Assembly (NCBI GenBank): GCA_021234155.1
Contig: JAJEKV010000067.1
Location: 3,153,279 to 3,217,278 of the forward strand
Source: Isoetes taiwanensis
Lineage: Eukaryota; Streptophyta; Lycopodiopsida; Isoetales; Isoetaceae
Length of the DNA: 64,000 nucleotides
Direction: 5' to 3'
The notes below the pieces were generated by a model. The model was not told the DNA's origin, searched no databases, and saw only the letters and a list, made by a program, of their open reading frames with translations. Position 1 is the stretch's first letter, and every line of letters begins with the position of its first letter. The position numbers and the translations under genes were made by a program. This document shows, in pieces, positions 1 to 10,416 of this stretch.

Positions 1-1364
1 CTTAATAAAGGCAAGTGGGCCACACCAATTATCCCACATGCTAAAAGGGGTAATTGGAAACCCTAGCCCTAAACCCTTGTCTATTTAGGTAAGAGAAACC
101 CTAACTTGCTATTTTCGTTCATGCCATTTTAGGGCTCTGTTTTGCTTGCTCCAGGAGTCAAAACCGCCTCCCAGACTCTGTCTGAGCGATCTAGCTCGTT
201 AGTTCCCCTTTCTAGCTTCATCTTCTAGCAGTTCAGCAGGATGGTGAGTTCGAGGCGGGAGGGAGGCGAGCCAAGGATCAGGTATTTAGTCAATTTAATA
301 GCCTAAACCGTCTTCCAGTCATTGAATCAGTAGGTTTAGCCTATTAAATTGCCCATAGCAGCCATTTAGATCCCCAGATACCAAGCTCTAACTAAAGAAC
401 CTAACTCTATGATATAGATTAGACTAGTTCTTTAGTTCTTCTGTGATGTATATGGATGATGTATCTCTGTGAACTCATTGTATTGGGAAGGGGGGTAGAG
501 ACCCTAAGGCCTAGTAGTTGATGCTCCTAGCTAGCCTCTTTAGCACACTATAAATTAGGCACTGTGTACAAGAACCACACACAGTTTGTGGGTGAAGGGG
601 CGGGGAGGCCGGCTCATAAGGAGGTTCGTGTTCGACTCTTGAATGATCCCCCCGGTGTGTAAAGTCTCACCCAGGGGGATTCTTGTGGACTAGGTCTAAT
701 GGCTTGCCCGAGGTGTGGGCAAGGCATGGACTCATTTGCCCGTGGAGTGATCGTCACTCTCCATTGGGTTCAAGTCGAATAAAGGCGGTGGCCCTCTAGT
801 CACCTTAGTCGGCATGTAGATCGGCGGGAGTGATCCCTACCTGCCCCATCGGGCGGGGAGATGCAACCCGGGAATAGCCCTTTGGCTATGCATCGGTGAG
901 GAGACTCTGAGTCAGGTCCCAACACTTTTCAACCTACTTTGCAAAGTGTGCCGGGGAGGCGGATGGAGTGGACTACCTAAGCCATGTTCTCATGCGGGAC
1001 CAAATCCATTGCCATGAATTACATGCGCAATGAACTCACGGAGACCCAAGCCGTCGGTCATTTCCCTTGATGCGAGCCTTGGGTAGGACTCCTACGTGAT
1101 GTCTTGATCTTGTCTATCTGGATATGTGGTGAGCCATCGCCGAGATGGTCATGTGATGTTGTTGTTGTATCTTGACATGTATGTTTTAAGCTTGACTAGG
1201 TAGGCCAGGAGGCGAGGGATAAAATGACCCCTTCCTCTTCCCCTTTGGAACTCATCAAGGTTGCAGTGTTACGTGGAGGGCCCTGTATTAGTTGAAGCTG
1301 GTATGGTGGATGAACTCCTGTTTGTATACGGTGAATGCACCGTATATGAGTAGGGGACATCACA
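1..1364 (+). repeat. 5' LTR of gypsy element 1 (left end missing)
   Basis: The sequence repeats at 14233-15588 with the same landmarks: an 'AAACCCTAGCCCTAAACCC' block, a run around 'GGGAAGGGGGGTAGAGACC', a GC-rich segment and the terminus ending in TCACA. It ends one base before the primer-binding site. A candidate TATA box (TATAAAT) lies at 549-555; the 3' copy has mutated it to TGTAAAT. Just before the terminus, 1326-1345 forms an 8-bp perfect stem (ATACGGTG / CACCGTAT) with a 4-base loop; the 3' LTR copy of this hairpin is damaged. Confidence 0.88.
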
Positions 1365-1365
1365 G

Positions 1366-1380
1366 TGGTATCAGAGCAAT
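1366..1380 (+). other. primer-binding site (initiator-Met tRNA)
   Basis: TGGTATCAGAGCAAT lies one base after the LTR end. It matches the usual plant initiator-Met tRNA 3'-end complement apart from one missing C near its 3' side. This is where minus-strand cDNA synthesis would be primed, and it fixes the LTR boundary. Confidence 0.85.
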
Positions 1381-1568
1381 GTTCTTGGAGACCAAGAGCA
1401 AAGCACTGGCCATGCTCCCAATAGTACTAACTTGATAGGATCCTCAAACCTCGAAAAGTGGGAAAAAATTTTCTCATTTTTGTAGTATATGCTAAGCTAG
1501 TAACAGTTAAGCGAATTGGAACATAAAAAGACTAGAAACAGTGAGCCAAATCTTTCTAAGGCAAGAAG

Positions 1569-1849
1569 GTCTCACACGTCGCGCCAGAGCAAAAACCAAG
1601 ACTCCAGGTTTTGCCCTGGGTGCAACGTGCGAGACATTAGGCCATTAACACCTTAATACTTGATGAATGTCAGAAAAGTAACATGCTAGATCAGTTCAAG
1701 GTAAGATTTAGCTAGATTGATATATTACACCCCTAGAAATATGCCTAGAAATCATGTAATTTAGTCAAAAATGTACAATGTCTCACACGTCGCGCCAGAG
1801 CCTTGATGATCTAATTATTAGTTCTAGCCCCCAGCGCATCATGTGAGAC
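1569..1849 (+). repeat. leader hairpin modules 1 and 2
   Basis: Two modules (1569-1635 and 1780-1849) each begin with GTCTCACACG and end near CGTGTGAGAC, so each folds into a hairpin with a ~10-bp terminal stem. Module 1 has one mismatch in its end stem. Both carry a GC-rich block (CGTCGCGCCAGAG) just inside the left arm. They lie between the primer site and an internal TATA box. Two further modules occur at 3477-3742. They could be RNA structures for packaging or translation, or transcriptional elements; the sequence does not decide. Confidence 0.75.
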
Positions 1850-1949
1850 CAGTACTTAGAAAACTCTGAAATAAGCATATGTTTTAAGTCAATAGGTGCC
1901 CTGGCACATTAAATAGAGAAACCTGAAAAATGACCTAAAATTACCCATC

Positions 1950-1958
1950 TATAAATAG
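1950..1958 (+). promoter_or_regulatory. internal TATA box before the gag start
   Basis: TATAAATAG lies outside the LTR, about 115 bp upstream of the ATG at 2065. There is no other ATG between them. The same motif (3932-3940) follows the second pair of hairpin modules. The sister element has a TTTAAATA-type box (~55358) about 95 bp before its gag start, also with no ATG between. This conserved spacing suggests a promoter inside the leader, which would be unusual for an LTR element. Confidence 0.5.
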
Positions 1959-2064
1959 ATCTAGCTAGACCCCCCTCATTTGTACGTTCCCTCCTTAGAA
2001 AATCTGCTCCCGCTTTTTAAGGCAATTTTTGGGCGCCCGACCTCGGATCGACGAACCGTAAGAT

Positions 2065-3110
2065 ATGGCCAGAACCAAACAGACCGCTCGACTTCCCTGA
2101 CCCAGTGAATCGACCAGCGCCCAAGATCCGAGCCTGATACAGCGGATGCTTCGGGAGCGACTTATCGATAGGGGAGACCAGCCTTCATCAAGCGGGGAAA
2201 CAACATCTGAAGAGCATAACGAGGAGGGATCCCAGGCATCAACGGAAGTACTCAAAGAAGAAGACATTGGATCTCCGGATTCAATGAATGAAGAAACCCA
2301 AGAAGCATACGAGCAGATAGAGGAAATCTGAGGAAGAGGAGAGGCCGGGCTGAGCCCGGAGGCTCAAGGTTCGCGAAGCGGCGGTGACTCGGAGCGACCA
2401 TGGAGGAAGAACTTCGAGGCCCTAGATTCGCCAGGGAGGAGGCAAAGGAGCAAGAAGAATAGAGGGCGGCGCTCGAGCCAATCGAAGAAGAAGAGCTGTG
2501 GCGTGGATCAAGAAACCACGAAGCAAAAAGAGCATGGCCCAGGGAGAGGAAGAGGAGAGAGAAAAGAAGAGGAAGAGGGGAGGAGCATGAGGCCAAAGTA
2601 GAGGAACTGAGCAAAAAAAAGGAAAAATTAGTGGAGGCGGGCCAAAGGAAAATCAAGAAGGTTCCACGAACAAGGCCGTTATTGCCGGCCGACAAACTGC
2701 TTCGTCAGGCGAAAAAGGAGGACTTCAACGGCTGCCAGGAGGTGGAAGCTCTTGAAGCCCCGGTGATGAGCAAGGAGCACGGACAAGCAGCCAGTCAGGT
2801 GCGGGCACCCCCCATACCGTGGGACGGGAAAGCCCGCGACCTGCCGGGAATCGTGCGTGATAGACCACAATCAAGATCCAAGAGGAAGTGAGGGAGCACA
2901 ATGCCTACATGAAGAAGTGGGAGGCTTACACCTCCTACCACCGGGGAGAATAGGGTCGAGTGTCGAAGGTGGGCGTCCATCGAAGAAGCAAACTCTAAAG
3001 CCGTAGCGCCGAAGCCCAAAAATAAGCCAACAAAAGGAGGGCCCGGCCGAGAAAGGAAGTGAGAGGCGAGCACTCACGAGGAGATCAGGCACTTCAGTAG
3101 CGGCCGGCTT
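2065..3110 (+). pseudogene. gag 5' part, starting with a histone-H3-like tail
   Basis: The first ATG after the internal TATA box, in a strong context (G at -3 and +4), reads M-A-R-T-K-Q-T-A-R-L-P and then hits TGA at 2098. The first nine residues equal the start of histone H3. Coding resumes in another frame at 2146 as an acidic stretch rich in E, S and D, which looks like a plant gag N-terminus. Further fragments in shifting frames run to about 3.1 kb and are rich in E, K and R. No intact gag exists here. The sister copy at 55455 encodes a related start (A-S-T-K-Y-L-T-R-G-S). The gag call rests on position and composition, not on a recognised capsid domain. Confidence 0.5.
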
Positions 3111-3476
3111 AAACACTAATCCGTCTTGTGGATTAAGCCCGATTAGTGAGAGAAGTCATACAAGAGTACAACAGAAATGAGGGTGGTGGGACGAGATCTT
3201 TTGGCGTTGCAAGCGGCCGGCGAAGCTGGTCTGACACTTTGAAGATTCCACAGCACGCAGGTGCATGCCAAGCGGTAACATTAATGAGGAAAGATATGCA
3301 CTTGGCGGTGTAATTAAGGGAGAGCCCTATTAATTTTTGTAAATCAAGATTTTTGTTTAATACAAAGTGTTTTTGACTAGATTATATGTGTAAGCGTGCT
3401 TAACTAAAATTTGAGTTAGTAAGTAGCGACTTTTGTTTTAGTTAAATTGGACATTTTAAGAGCAAGTAATGAGGAT

Positions 3477-3742
3477 GTCTCACCGCGTCGGCGCCCGGAA
3501 GCAAAACCAAGACTCTAGGTCTTGACACGGTATAGCGTGTGAGACCATATCAAACTAGACCAAAACACCTCAAATCGACCAAGTAAGGGGTCAATCTTGC
3601 CTAACTTCGATGAGTCTAGCATGATTTGACCCTTAGATCACCAAATTGGACAAGTTTTGACCAAGATAGGGCAGATGTCTCACGTCGCGCCCGGGAGCAA
3701 AACCAAGACTCTAGGTCTTGACACAGGCATAGCGTGTGAGAC
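3477..3742 (+). repeat. leader hairpin modules 3 and 4
   Basis: Modules at 3477-3545 and 3677-3742 both start GTCTCAC and end GTGTGAGAC. Both contain the inner palindrome CAAGAC-TCTAG-GTCTTG, so each would fold as a nested double hairpin. They resemble the modules at 1569 and 1780 and are again followed by a TATA box, at 3932. This suggests the leader was duplicated or that a related element is nested here. Confidence 0.75.
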
Positions 3743-3931
3743 CTCTAACATTTTCTCCACCATGCCATATATCAATTGACCTCTAGTTTGTTGCAATAGG
3801 TTCATTAGATAGTTCGGTCATGCTCAAACCCTCAAATTAGCCTTCAATTCCCATTTGAACCTCGGCATAGGCTAGAATTATCCAACCCAAAGAGTTTTCA
3901 AGTCACCCAAAATTAGGGTTTTCCCCTAGTC

Positions 3932-3940
3932 TATAAATAG
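3932..3940 (+). promoter_or_regulatory. second internal TATA box
   Basis: TATAAATAG after hairpin modules 3 and 4, in the same context as the box at 1950. The first ATG downstream (4052) opens only a three-codon frame, so if this is a promoter its product is not obvious. Confidence 0.35.
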
Positions 3941-3945
3941 GCTCC

Positions 3946-5612
3946 CATTTCTCACTTGCCATCCTACAAGTTTGCTCCAGACCTCCTAGGTGATTTTCCG
4001 GCTCACAGCTTTGGCTTTTGCATCCGTTTGTTAGTCTCATCTTCTCTAAATCCATGGCAGCTTGACTTTGGCGATGATCTGACGCCCGGCACCCATCTTG
4101 TTGAGACCGATGTCAATACCATATTCAAGTCTTTTAGAAAGAAATAGATGTCAAGCCACTCTGCGCAACCCGACATATAGACAAGTCTTGGCCAGGAGTT
4201 CCAAGCTAGGGTAGGGCCGGTCCCTATCGGCTCCCCTTATGCGGGATATTTTTGTTCCATGGCCATCCCTTCAAGCAGCCTTGGGTGATGTTCCAAACAT
4301 TGCCAAGTACCGACCAACAAGGCCCGGAGGTTGCGGATTACATGGTCTTGGCGGTCAGCCAGGGACCAAGTATTTCTCCTACAGCGCCGCCTTAGCAATC
4401 TTCCTTTCCATCGTCTTTGAAAACCCCATGGGAAAACCTCTATCCCTCCCATGGAGGTGGATCCCATAACCTCCTCGACCTTGAGACCAGCTCCTTTTGC
4501 GGTACCAGCGGGAGCAAGAAGGAAAAAGAAGGCGAGGATCGGAAGGCGAGGACTCGTCGAGCTCGACCCAGCGGAAGGCGGCGGCTAGCGGAAGAGGGTT
4601 ACGCAACTTTGAGCGAAACCGGTAGACCCTCGGGATCGGCTCCCCACTTGGGCTAGGTATCACAAGCCTAGCCCCCATCATCATCGGCGAGGAGTACTTG
4701 CTCCTCGGCGACATCGAGAACCTCCCTGAGATGCAAGGAAGGGAGTATCGACTCGACGAGTTCTTTGCACCAAGTTGTGGCAACAACGGATCTGGATGAT
4801 TTCATCGTCGGGGAGTTTGAATTTCCGCTTGGGGTAAAGAAGAAGAAGAGATTTTAGCGTAGGCGGAGCACCTATCTGAGAGTCGACTTGAGGACATCAA
4901 GCCTCTGACAACATCGGGCAAATAATGGGCTTCGGGACCTGCCATCGATGAGGAGTTCTATGCCATCCAAGAGCGGATGGGGATCCGTGGCAAATCCACG
5001 AACATTTTGATGCCGAGCTCTTCGACACCAGCTCCCCAGAGAAGAAGCGGAATCGACATCAGGCGAGTTTCATCGACAATCGGGGATTCTGAGAGAGTTC
5101 AGGGTGGAGGTCGATGAATCTGGCGGGGAAGACATAGAGTTGGCGGTAGGGGCGACGAATCAACAACGTCGCTACAACCCAGTTATTTGAGATACTATCT
5201 CCCCCTGCTGCTGGATGGGAGAATAAGCGGTAATACCGCATAAATTCAGCCCGAGGGCCGAAGAAGAATGTTCATGCTCGCCACTCTCGGGCTTTGGCAT
5301 GCATGCTTTGGCTTCAAAACAGACTATGCGTCTTAGTAAAAGGCGATGGCACTTGACATCTTCGACTTATTTGTGCCCCTCTGCCGGCGAGGGGAAGGCT
5401 GGCGTGCCAGCGGCCTACGTCCGAGCCCAGAGTAGAAGACTTGGTGCAAGCCTTGTAGGGCGGGGCGTCAACCAACATCCTTAGGAACTTGGGGCCTTTC
5501 GGTAGGAGCGGCCCAAGTTAAAGTTTCTTGAGGATAATCCATCCCTCTGCGTGATTTCAAGAATAGTTAGACTCTTGATCCCGGAGGCTTTGTATTAAGA
5601 TATTATATAATA
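3946..5612 (+). other. gypsy internal region without an intact gene
   Basis: This GC-richer stretch between the second leader and the Helitron holds several short overlapping frames. One around 4680-4790 reads like coding sequence on + (acidic and leucine-rich), but no domain is recognisable and frames break every 100-250 bp. It is probably decayed gag or an extra open reading frame of this or a nested sister element. Confidence 0.35.
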
Positions 5613-6117
5613 CTAGTAATGGTGCCCGTTCTTTGAAAACAAATATTAAGGAACATTTGTGGATGGAAACCTATTCGGCTCGGACTCATTAACCAAGTCC
5701 ATCATATCTAGGCTATAAGAGGTTTTTGTGCATTTGATAACCTTCCCTTTGCTCTATCCGCATATCCTTTTTTTCCTCATTTTTTTCTTACACACTTTTC
5801 TTTTTTCCCTTTTCTTATTTTTCCTGCACATTTACTTTTCTCCTTCTCTCTCTCTCTTTTTTTTTTCTTTTCTTTTTTACCCTCTTCTCCCTACTCTTTT
5901 CCTTCCTTTTCTCCTTCTCATTTTTCCCTTTCCCTTTTCCCTTTTTTTTTTGGCTTTTTCCTTCCCTTTTCACCTTTCTCCACCCTTCCCATTTTCTCAT
6001 GCTCTTTTTCCACTAGACCAAGCATTCCTTTTTGCTTTTCTCTTTTCCTTCCCTTTTCTCATGCCCTTTTTGCATTCCCTTTTCCCCACCTTTTTTTTAA
6101 TGTTTTTCTTCCTCTCC

Positions 6118-6657
6118 ATTAGAGGTAATTTGAGATCTCATTTTGTCCCATTAAGGGATGCTTAAAAAGCCACATCAGCTTTTTAAACTGTCCAATAAGA
6201 GAAGAGCTCGGTGTATTTTATTCGGTATTATGTGGCGGTGATAATTAATGCAGTTCTAACTAACTTTTGCAGTGTCATTTTTCTACTATAACTTTTGATC
6301 AAAAACTCCGATTCGAACACTATTTGTGGCAATGGATTCGTCTCCTCAAGATCTTTCTAATGACAACCCATTGTTATATCTTTTGGGATGTAAATATATA
6401 AGAAAAGAGCAAAAAACCATATTTTTTAAGGTTAACACATATGGCTTGTATTGAAATACATCATAACCATATATCACTTGAAAGATCTTTTCATTACGCA
6501 TCTAATGCAACAAAGCGCCATGACATTTTCATGAGTAGATCAAAAGTTATAGGGAAAAAGCGACAACAATGAAGTTGTTAATGCTGCATTAATTGCAGTT
6601 TGATGTAGAGTACTCATTCTATTGGAGGATTCTAGGAGATCTCAAATTACCTCTAAT
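6118..6657. mobile_element. foldback (MITE-like) element inside Helitron H1
   Basis: The segment starts ATTAGAGGTAATTTGAGATC and ends with its inverse, ...GATCTCAAATTACCTCTAAT. The inverted arms are long and imperfect: further inside, AATTAATGCAG and CTATAACTTTTGATC recur in inverted order on the other side, so each arm is roughly 200 bp. It interrupts the pyrimidine tract cleanly and has normal base composition. No coding capacity is seen. A target duplication is not obvious. Confidence 0.65.
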
Positions 6658-7699
6658 GCTCACCCTCTTCTTCTTTATCTCATGTCTCTTTTTTCCTATT
6701 TTCTTCTTCCTTTTTTCTCATGCCTTTTTTCCTTTCCTTTCCCCCTTTCCGCCTCCCTTTTTCTTTTTCCCTTTCCTTCTTTTTTCATCATTTCCCCACC
6801 CTTTCCCTTTTTCCCGTGCCCTTTTCCTCTTTCCTTCCCCCCTTCCTTTTCTCTTTCCCTTTCCCTTTCCTTTTCCTTTTTCCTTTTCCCTTTTTCCCAT
6901 GTATTTTTCCATTGCCCTTTTTTCCACTTTTTTTTACTTGTCTTTTCTTAGCCTTTCCCTACCCTCTTCCCCTTTCCCCGTCCCTATTCCCCTTTTTTCT
7001 TTTTCTTTTCCCTTTCCCCATGCTCTTTTCCCTTTATTTTTTACCCTTTCCTCACCCTTTCCCTCTTCCAGTTTTTTCTGTGCCCTTTTTCTCTTCCTCT
7101 TTTCCATTTTCCCTCCTTATTCCTCGTGTTCTTTTTTCTTTCCCTTTTCCCCTTTCGCCTCCCATTTCCTTTTTCCTTTTCCTTCTTTTTTCATCATCCT
7201 TTTCTCTTTTTCCATGCCCTTTTCCTTTTTCCTTTCCACCCTTTTTTTTTTCCCTCTCTTTTCCTTTCCATTTTCCCACACCTTTTTCCATTCCATTTTT
7301 CCACCTTTTTCACATGCCCTTTTTCCTCATTTTCCCACCCTCTTCCCCTTTTCCCTTTTCTCTTTTCCTATTCCATGTTTTTCTGTTCTCTTTTTGCTTT
7401 TCGCTTTTCCCTTTTCCTTTTTCCATCTCTTTTCCCTTTTTTTTTTTTCCCTTCCTCACCCTTTTCCTCTTCTCGTGCCACTTTCTCCTTCCTCTCTCAT
7501 TTCCCTCTCCCTTTTCCTCATGCCCTTTTTCCTTTTTCGCCTCCTTTTTCCTTTTTCCTTCCCTTTCTATTTTTCCATGCCCTTTTTTCCTTCTCTCCAT
7601 CATTCTTATCTTCCCCTTTTTTCCCTTAGTCACCCTTTAAAGTCTTCACCTTTTCCCGTTGCCCTATTTTTCTTCCTTTTCCTCCCTTCCCTTTTCTTT

Positions 7700-8343
7700 T
7701 CCCTTATTTGTCCCCCTTTTCCTTTTCATAGTGTTCTTTTTCCTTCCTTTTTCTCCTTTCTTTTCTTTCCTTTTTTTTTTCGTGCTCTTTTCCCTTTCCT
7801 TTTCCTTCTCGTCTTTCCCTTTTACCCGTGCCTTTTTTCCTCTCACTTTGCCCTTTTCTCTGCCATTTTCCCTTTCCTCTTAAGAGATCAGAGCATGGCC
7901 AATCACGGTGGTGGGAAGTTGTGAGATAAATCTCGGCCTTCGAATGCAATCAGACGATCTCAACTATCTAAATTAGGGGTTTGATTCAAGACATCGCTAA
8001 AACTTATCTTTTCCCTTATTACATCCTCACCCCTTTCCCCCTTTTCCTTTTCATAGTGTCCTTTTTTCCTTCCTTTTTCTCCATTTCTTTTTCTTTCCTT
8101 TTTTTAGTGCTCTTTTCCTTTCCTTTTCCTTCTCCCGTCTTTCCCTTTTACCCGTGCCTTTTTGCCTCTCACTTTGCCCTTTTCTCTGCCATTTTCCCTT
8201 TCCTCTTAAGAGATCAGAGCATGGCCAATCACGGTGGTGGGAAGTTGTGCGATAAATCTCGGCCTTCGAATGCAATCAGACGATCTCAACTATCTAAATT
8301 AGGGTTTGATTGAAGACATACGCTAAAACTTTATAATATAAGA
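7700..8343 (+). repeat. 326-bp tandem duplication of the Helitron 5' region
   Basis: The block ending in the anchor TAAGAGATCAGAGCATGG occurs twice with the anchor at 7881 and 8207, a period of 326 bp. Both copies carry the end of the pyrimidine tract plus about 120 bp of unique Helitron sequence. Only the right copy keeps the true TC terminus. The copies differ by scattered indels. Confidence 0.75.
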
Positions 8344-8577
8344 TAAATATAATTTCTTTTGCACTTTAAATGTTTTGTTGATGTATTTTGTTCCACAACT
8401 ATACCAACAAACACATATAATGCAAGAGAACAAATAAAACTAACCATAAGGCCATGATCGACTTGTGTATGCAGCTAGAGGCCGGGCTCGGGGGAGCAAC
8501 TGCTTGGCCGAGACCGTGGGGAAAAGCGAGACTCCGAGGCCACCTGGCCAAGGAACACGTATGAGGCGTTTGGTGCC

Positions 8578-9570
8578 ATGACTCCCGAGGAAGAAATGTC
8601 TCAGATGAGAACGGACCTTGAGCAAATAAAGGCTTTCTTGGCAGCCCAAGGAGGAGTTGCTCCAGATGGCAGTGTCCAGTTGCCCGAAGCACTACCTCAG
8701 AAGACAAAGAAGGACAAGAGGAAGAGCAAGAGAAGGAGGTCCCCGATGCTTCGGTTCGGACTCCGACTCAAAGAAGAGGAAAGCGGTGCGAGAACCGAAG
8801 GGGCGGCAGAACACAATGACCACGAGGACCTCGGACTATCGGAAGAAGGTAGACTCAACATTGGGAAGCGTATGGAAGGCCGGGAAGCTCGAGCAATTCT
8901 CGGCGAGAACAGGTCGGGCATAGAAGCGAGGCTTGGCTCGATGAGATGAGTGAGTATGGTAATGCCTATGGTATGAAGGACAAGGACAAAGCGGGGATAG
9001 CGACCAACCTTAAAGGGCAATGCGCATTTGGTGGAAGGGTTATGCCAAGCCCATGGCTTAGCGAGGGGCGGTTTTGGGTTCAAAAAGTTTGCTAAGGCTT
9101 TCAAAGCGCCATTCGTCCCAAAGGGAACACAAGTACAACATGACACCTGATTCTCTGAGGTTGCGGCAAAACTCATCAGTCGAAGTATCTGGAGGAATTC
9201 ATGAGACTAAGGCTTTATGTGCGAAGTTGAGTGAAAAGCAATGCTTGATGGAGAGCTATATTGAAGGATTGAATGAGGAGATCCATAAACTTGTAAGGGC
9301 AATAAACCCAAAAGGCGGTATCGAAGCGAGTCAAGGCAATAAGCTTGCAAGGAGCAGGGGCCTCGAGCAGTGAGGGGCGGCGGTATTACGAGGGATAAAG
9401 GCAAGGCAGCAGGGGGTTATATCCCTAGAGCAGCCAGCCCGGGTCCAGCTAAAGCCCATATAGTGGCAACCATAGGAAGCGGCGGGAGAAAAGCGGTGTC
9501 CTTCAAGGACAAGCGGGAGGGTCAAATTACTCCAAAGCGATTGTGGTCCTTCTTGCAAGCAATGCCCTAA
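8578..9570 (+). pseudogene. gypsy gag-like region, frame-broken
   Basis: A 123-codon frame starting at 8578 is acidic at its start and then K/R-rich. Fragments at 9074-9373 and 9370-9570 continue in other frames. The position directly upstream of pol fits the C-terminal part of Gag or the Gag-protease junction, but I see no intact CCHC zinc knuckle and no clear protease active site. The region 9570-10400 continues as broken coding sequence with no recognised domain. Confidence 0.4.
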
Positions 9571-10416
9571 GGAGAAAATGAGAGGAGTGCATAGGGAAGC
9601 ATTTTAGCCCCAGTGCTTCCAGCCGAGAGCCACGGAGACGGCGAACTACCCGCCGTCATAAAGCGCCTTGGCCTTCATGAGTTGGGTGGATGGGACACTC
9701 CGTCGGCGGCGGCGGCCGAGGCGGCGACTATATTCGGGGTGAGTGTCACATCTTTGCTGCCATGAATCTGAGAACAAGCGAGAGAATCGGTATAAGGTAA
9801 TTTCCCGCATTAGGGAAGGCCAAGGCCAAATCTTTCATAGTCTGATAGGCCAGGAAGTAGCCACAACTTTGCATCCCCAAGAATGGTTGAGATGTTGAAG
9901 TTGAAACCATTGAAGTCAAAGCGGGGCCGTAGTCTTAGCAAGTGGGCGATAAGGCAAGCGGCGGGCAAAAGAATAAACTTTGACATCGGATGGGGCAGAA
10001 GTAATGGGCATCGGCAAGTATGACTTGATAATAGGAATGGGTATCTTGGACCGGCGAGGGGCCATCATTGATTAATGGAAGCGGAAGGTGACCCTCACAA
10101 TGCCGGCGACAAGATCATTGAGATCACATGTAAAAAGTTATTCCCATCATGCGGTGTATGTCTAGTAAGCGGCTGCTCAAGTGCATCAAGAAGCGGCGGT
10201 AGCATATATCTTCAAGCTTGAGATCGAAGAGAAGCGGAAAGAAAGCAAGGAAGATAAGGTGCTCGACAAGTTGCCCAAGCAAATAGCTAAGTTGATCACG
10301 GAGTTCCATGATCTCTTCGGATAAGATCGAGGCACCTCCCTCCTACGGGGAAAGTCGAGTGTGAGATAGCACTTTCGAGCAGGGAGCAAACCCGGCGAGC
10401 AAGGCTCCATCTGAGA

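Larger units (their letters stand above)
5613..8343 (-). mobile_element. Helitron H1 with pyrimidine/purine tract
   Basis: Read on the - strand the element starts A|TCTTATATTATAAAG (TC at 8343-8342) and ends ...CACCATTA-CTAG|T (CTAG at 5616-5613). This is the Helitron rule of 5'-TC, 3'-CTRR and insertion between A and T. Helitrons move by rolling-circle replication. No Rep/helicase gene is visible, so this copy is non-autonomous. The usual hairpin before CTAG is degraded. The body is almost pure pyrimidine on + (5728-6117 and 6660-7880), built on TTTTCCC-type units with scattered CATGCCC. It sits inside the gypsy element and carries a foldback insertion and a 326-bp tandem duplication. Its long F/P/S/L-rich frames are composition artefacts. 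Confidence 0.8.

Noticed and set aside
2252-2695. A 147-codon frame on - opposite the gag-like region
   Set aside because: Serine/leucine-rich mirror of an acidic, E/K-rich + strand; no domain.
6593-7924. A 443-codon frame on + and similar frames at 38462-40344
   Set aside because: They consist almost only of F, S, P and L and lie wholly inside pyrimidine tracts of Helitrons. All three frames stay open because stop codons need purines.
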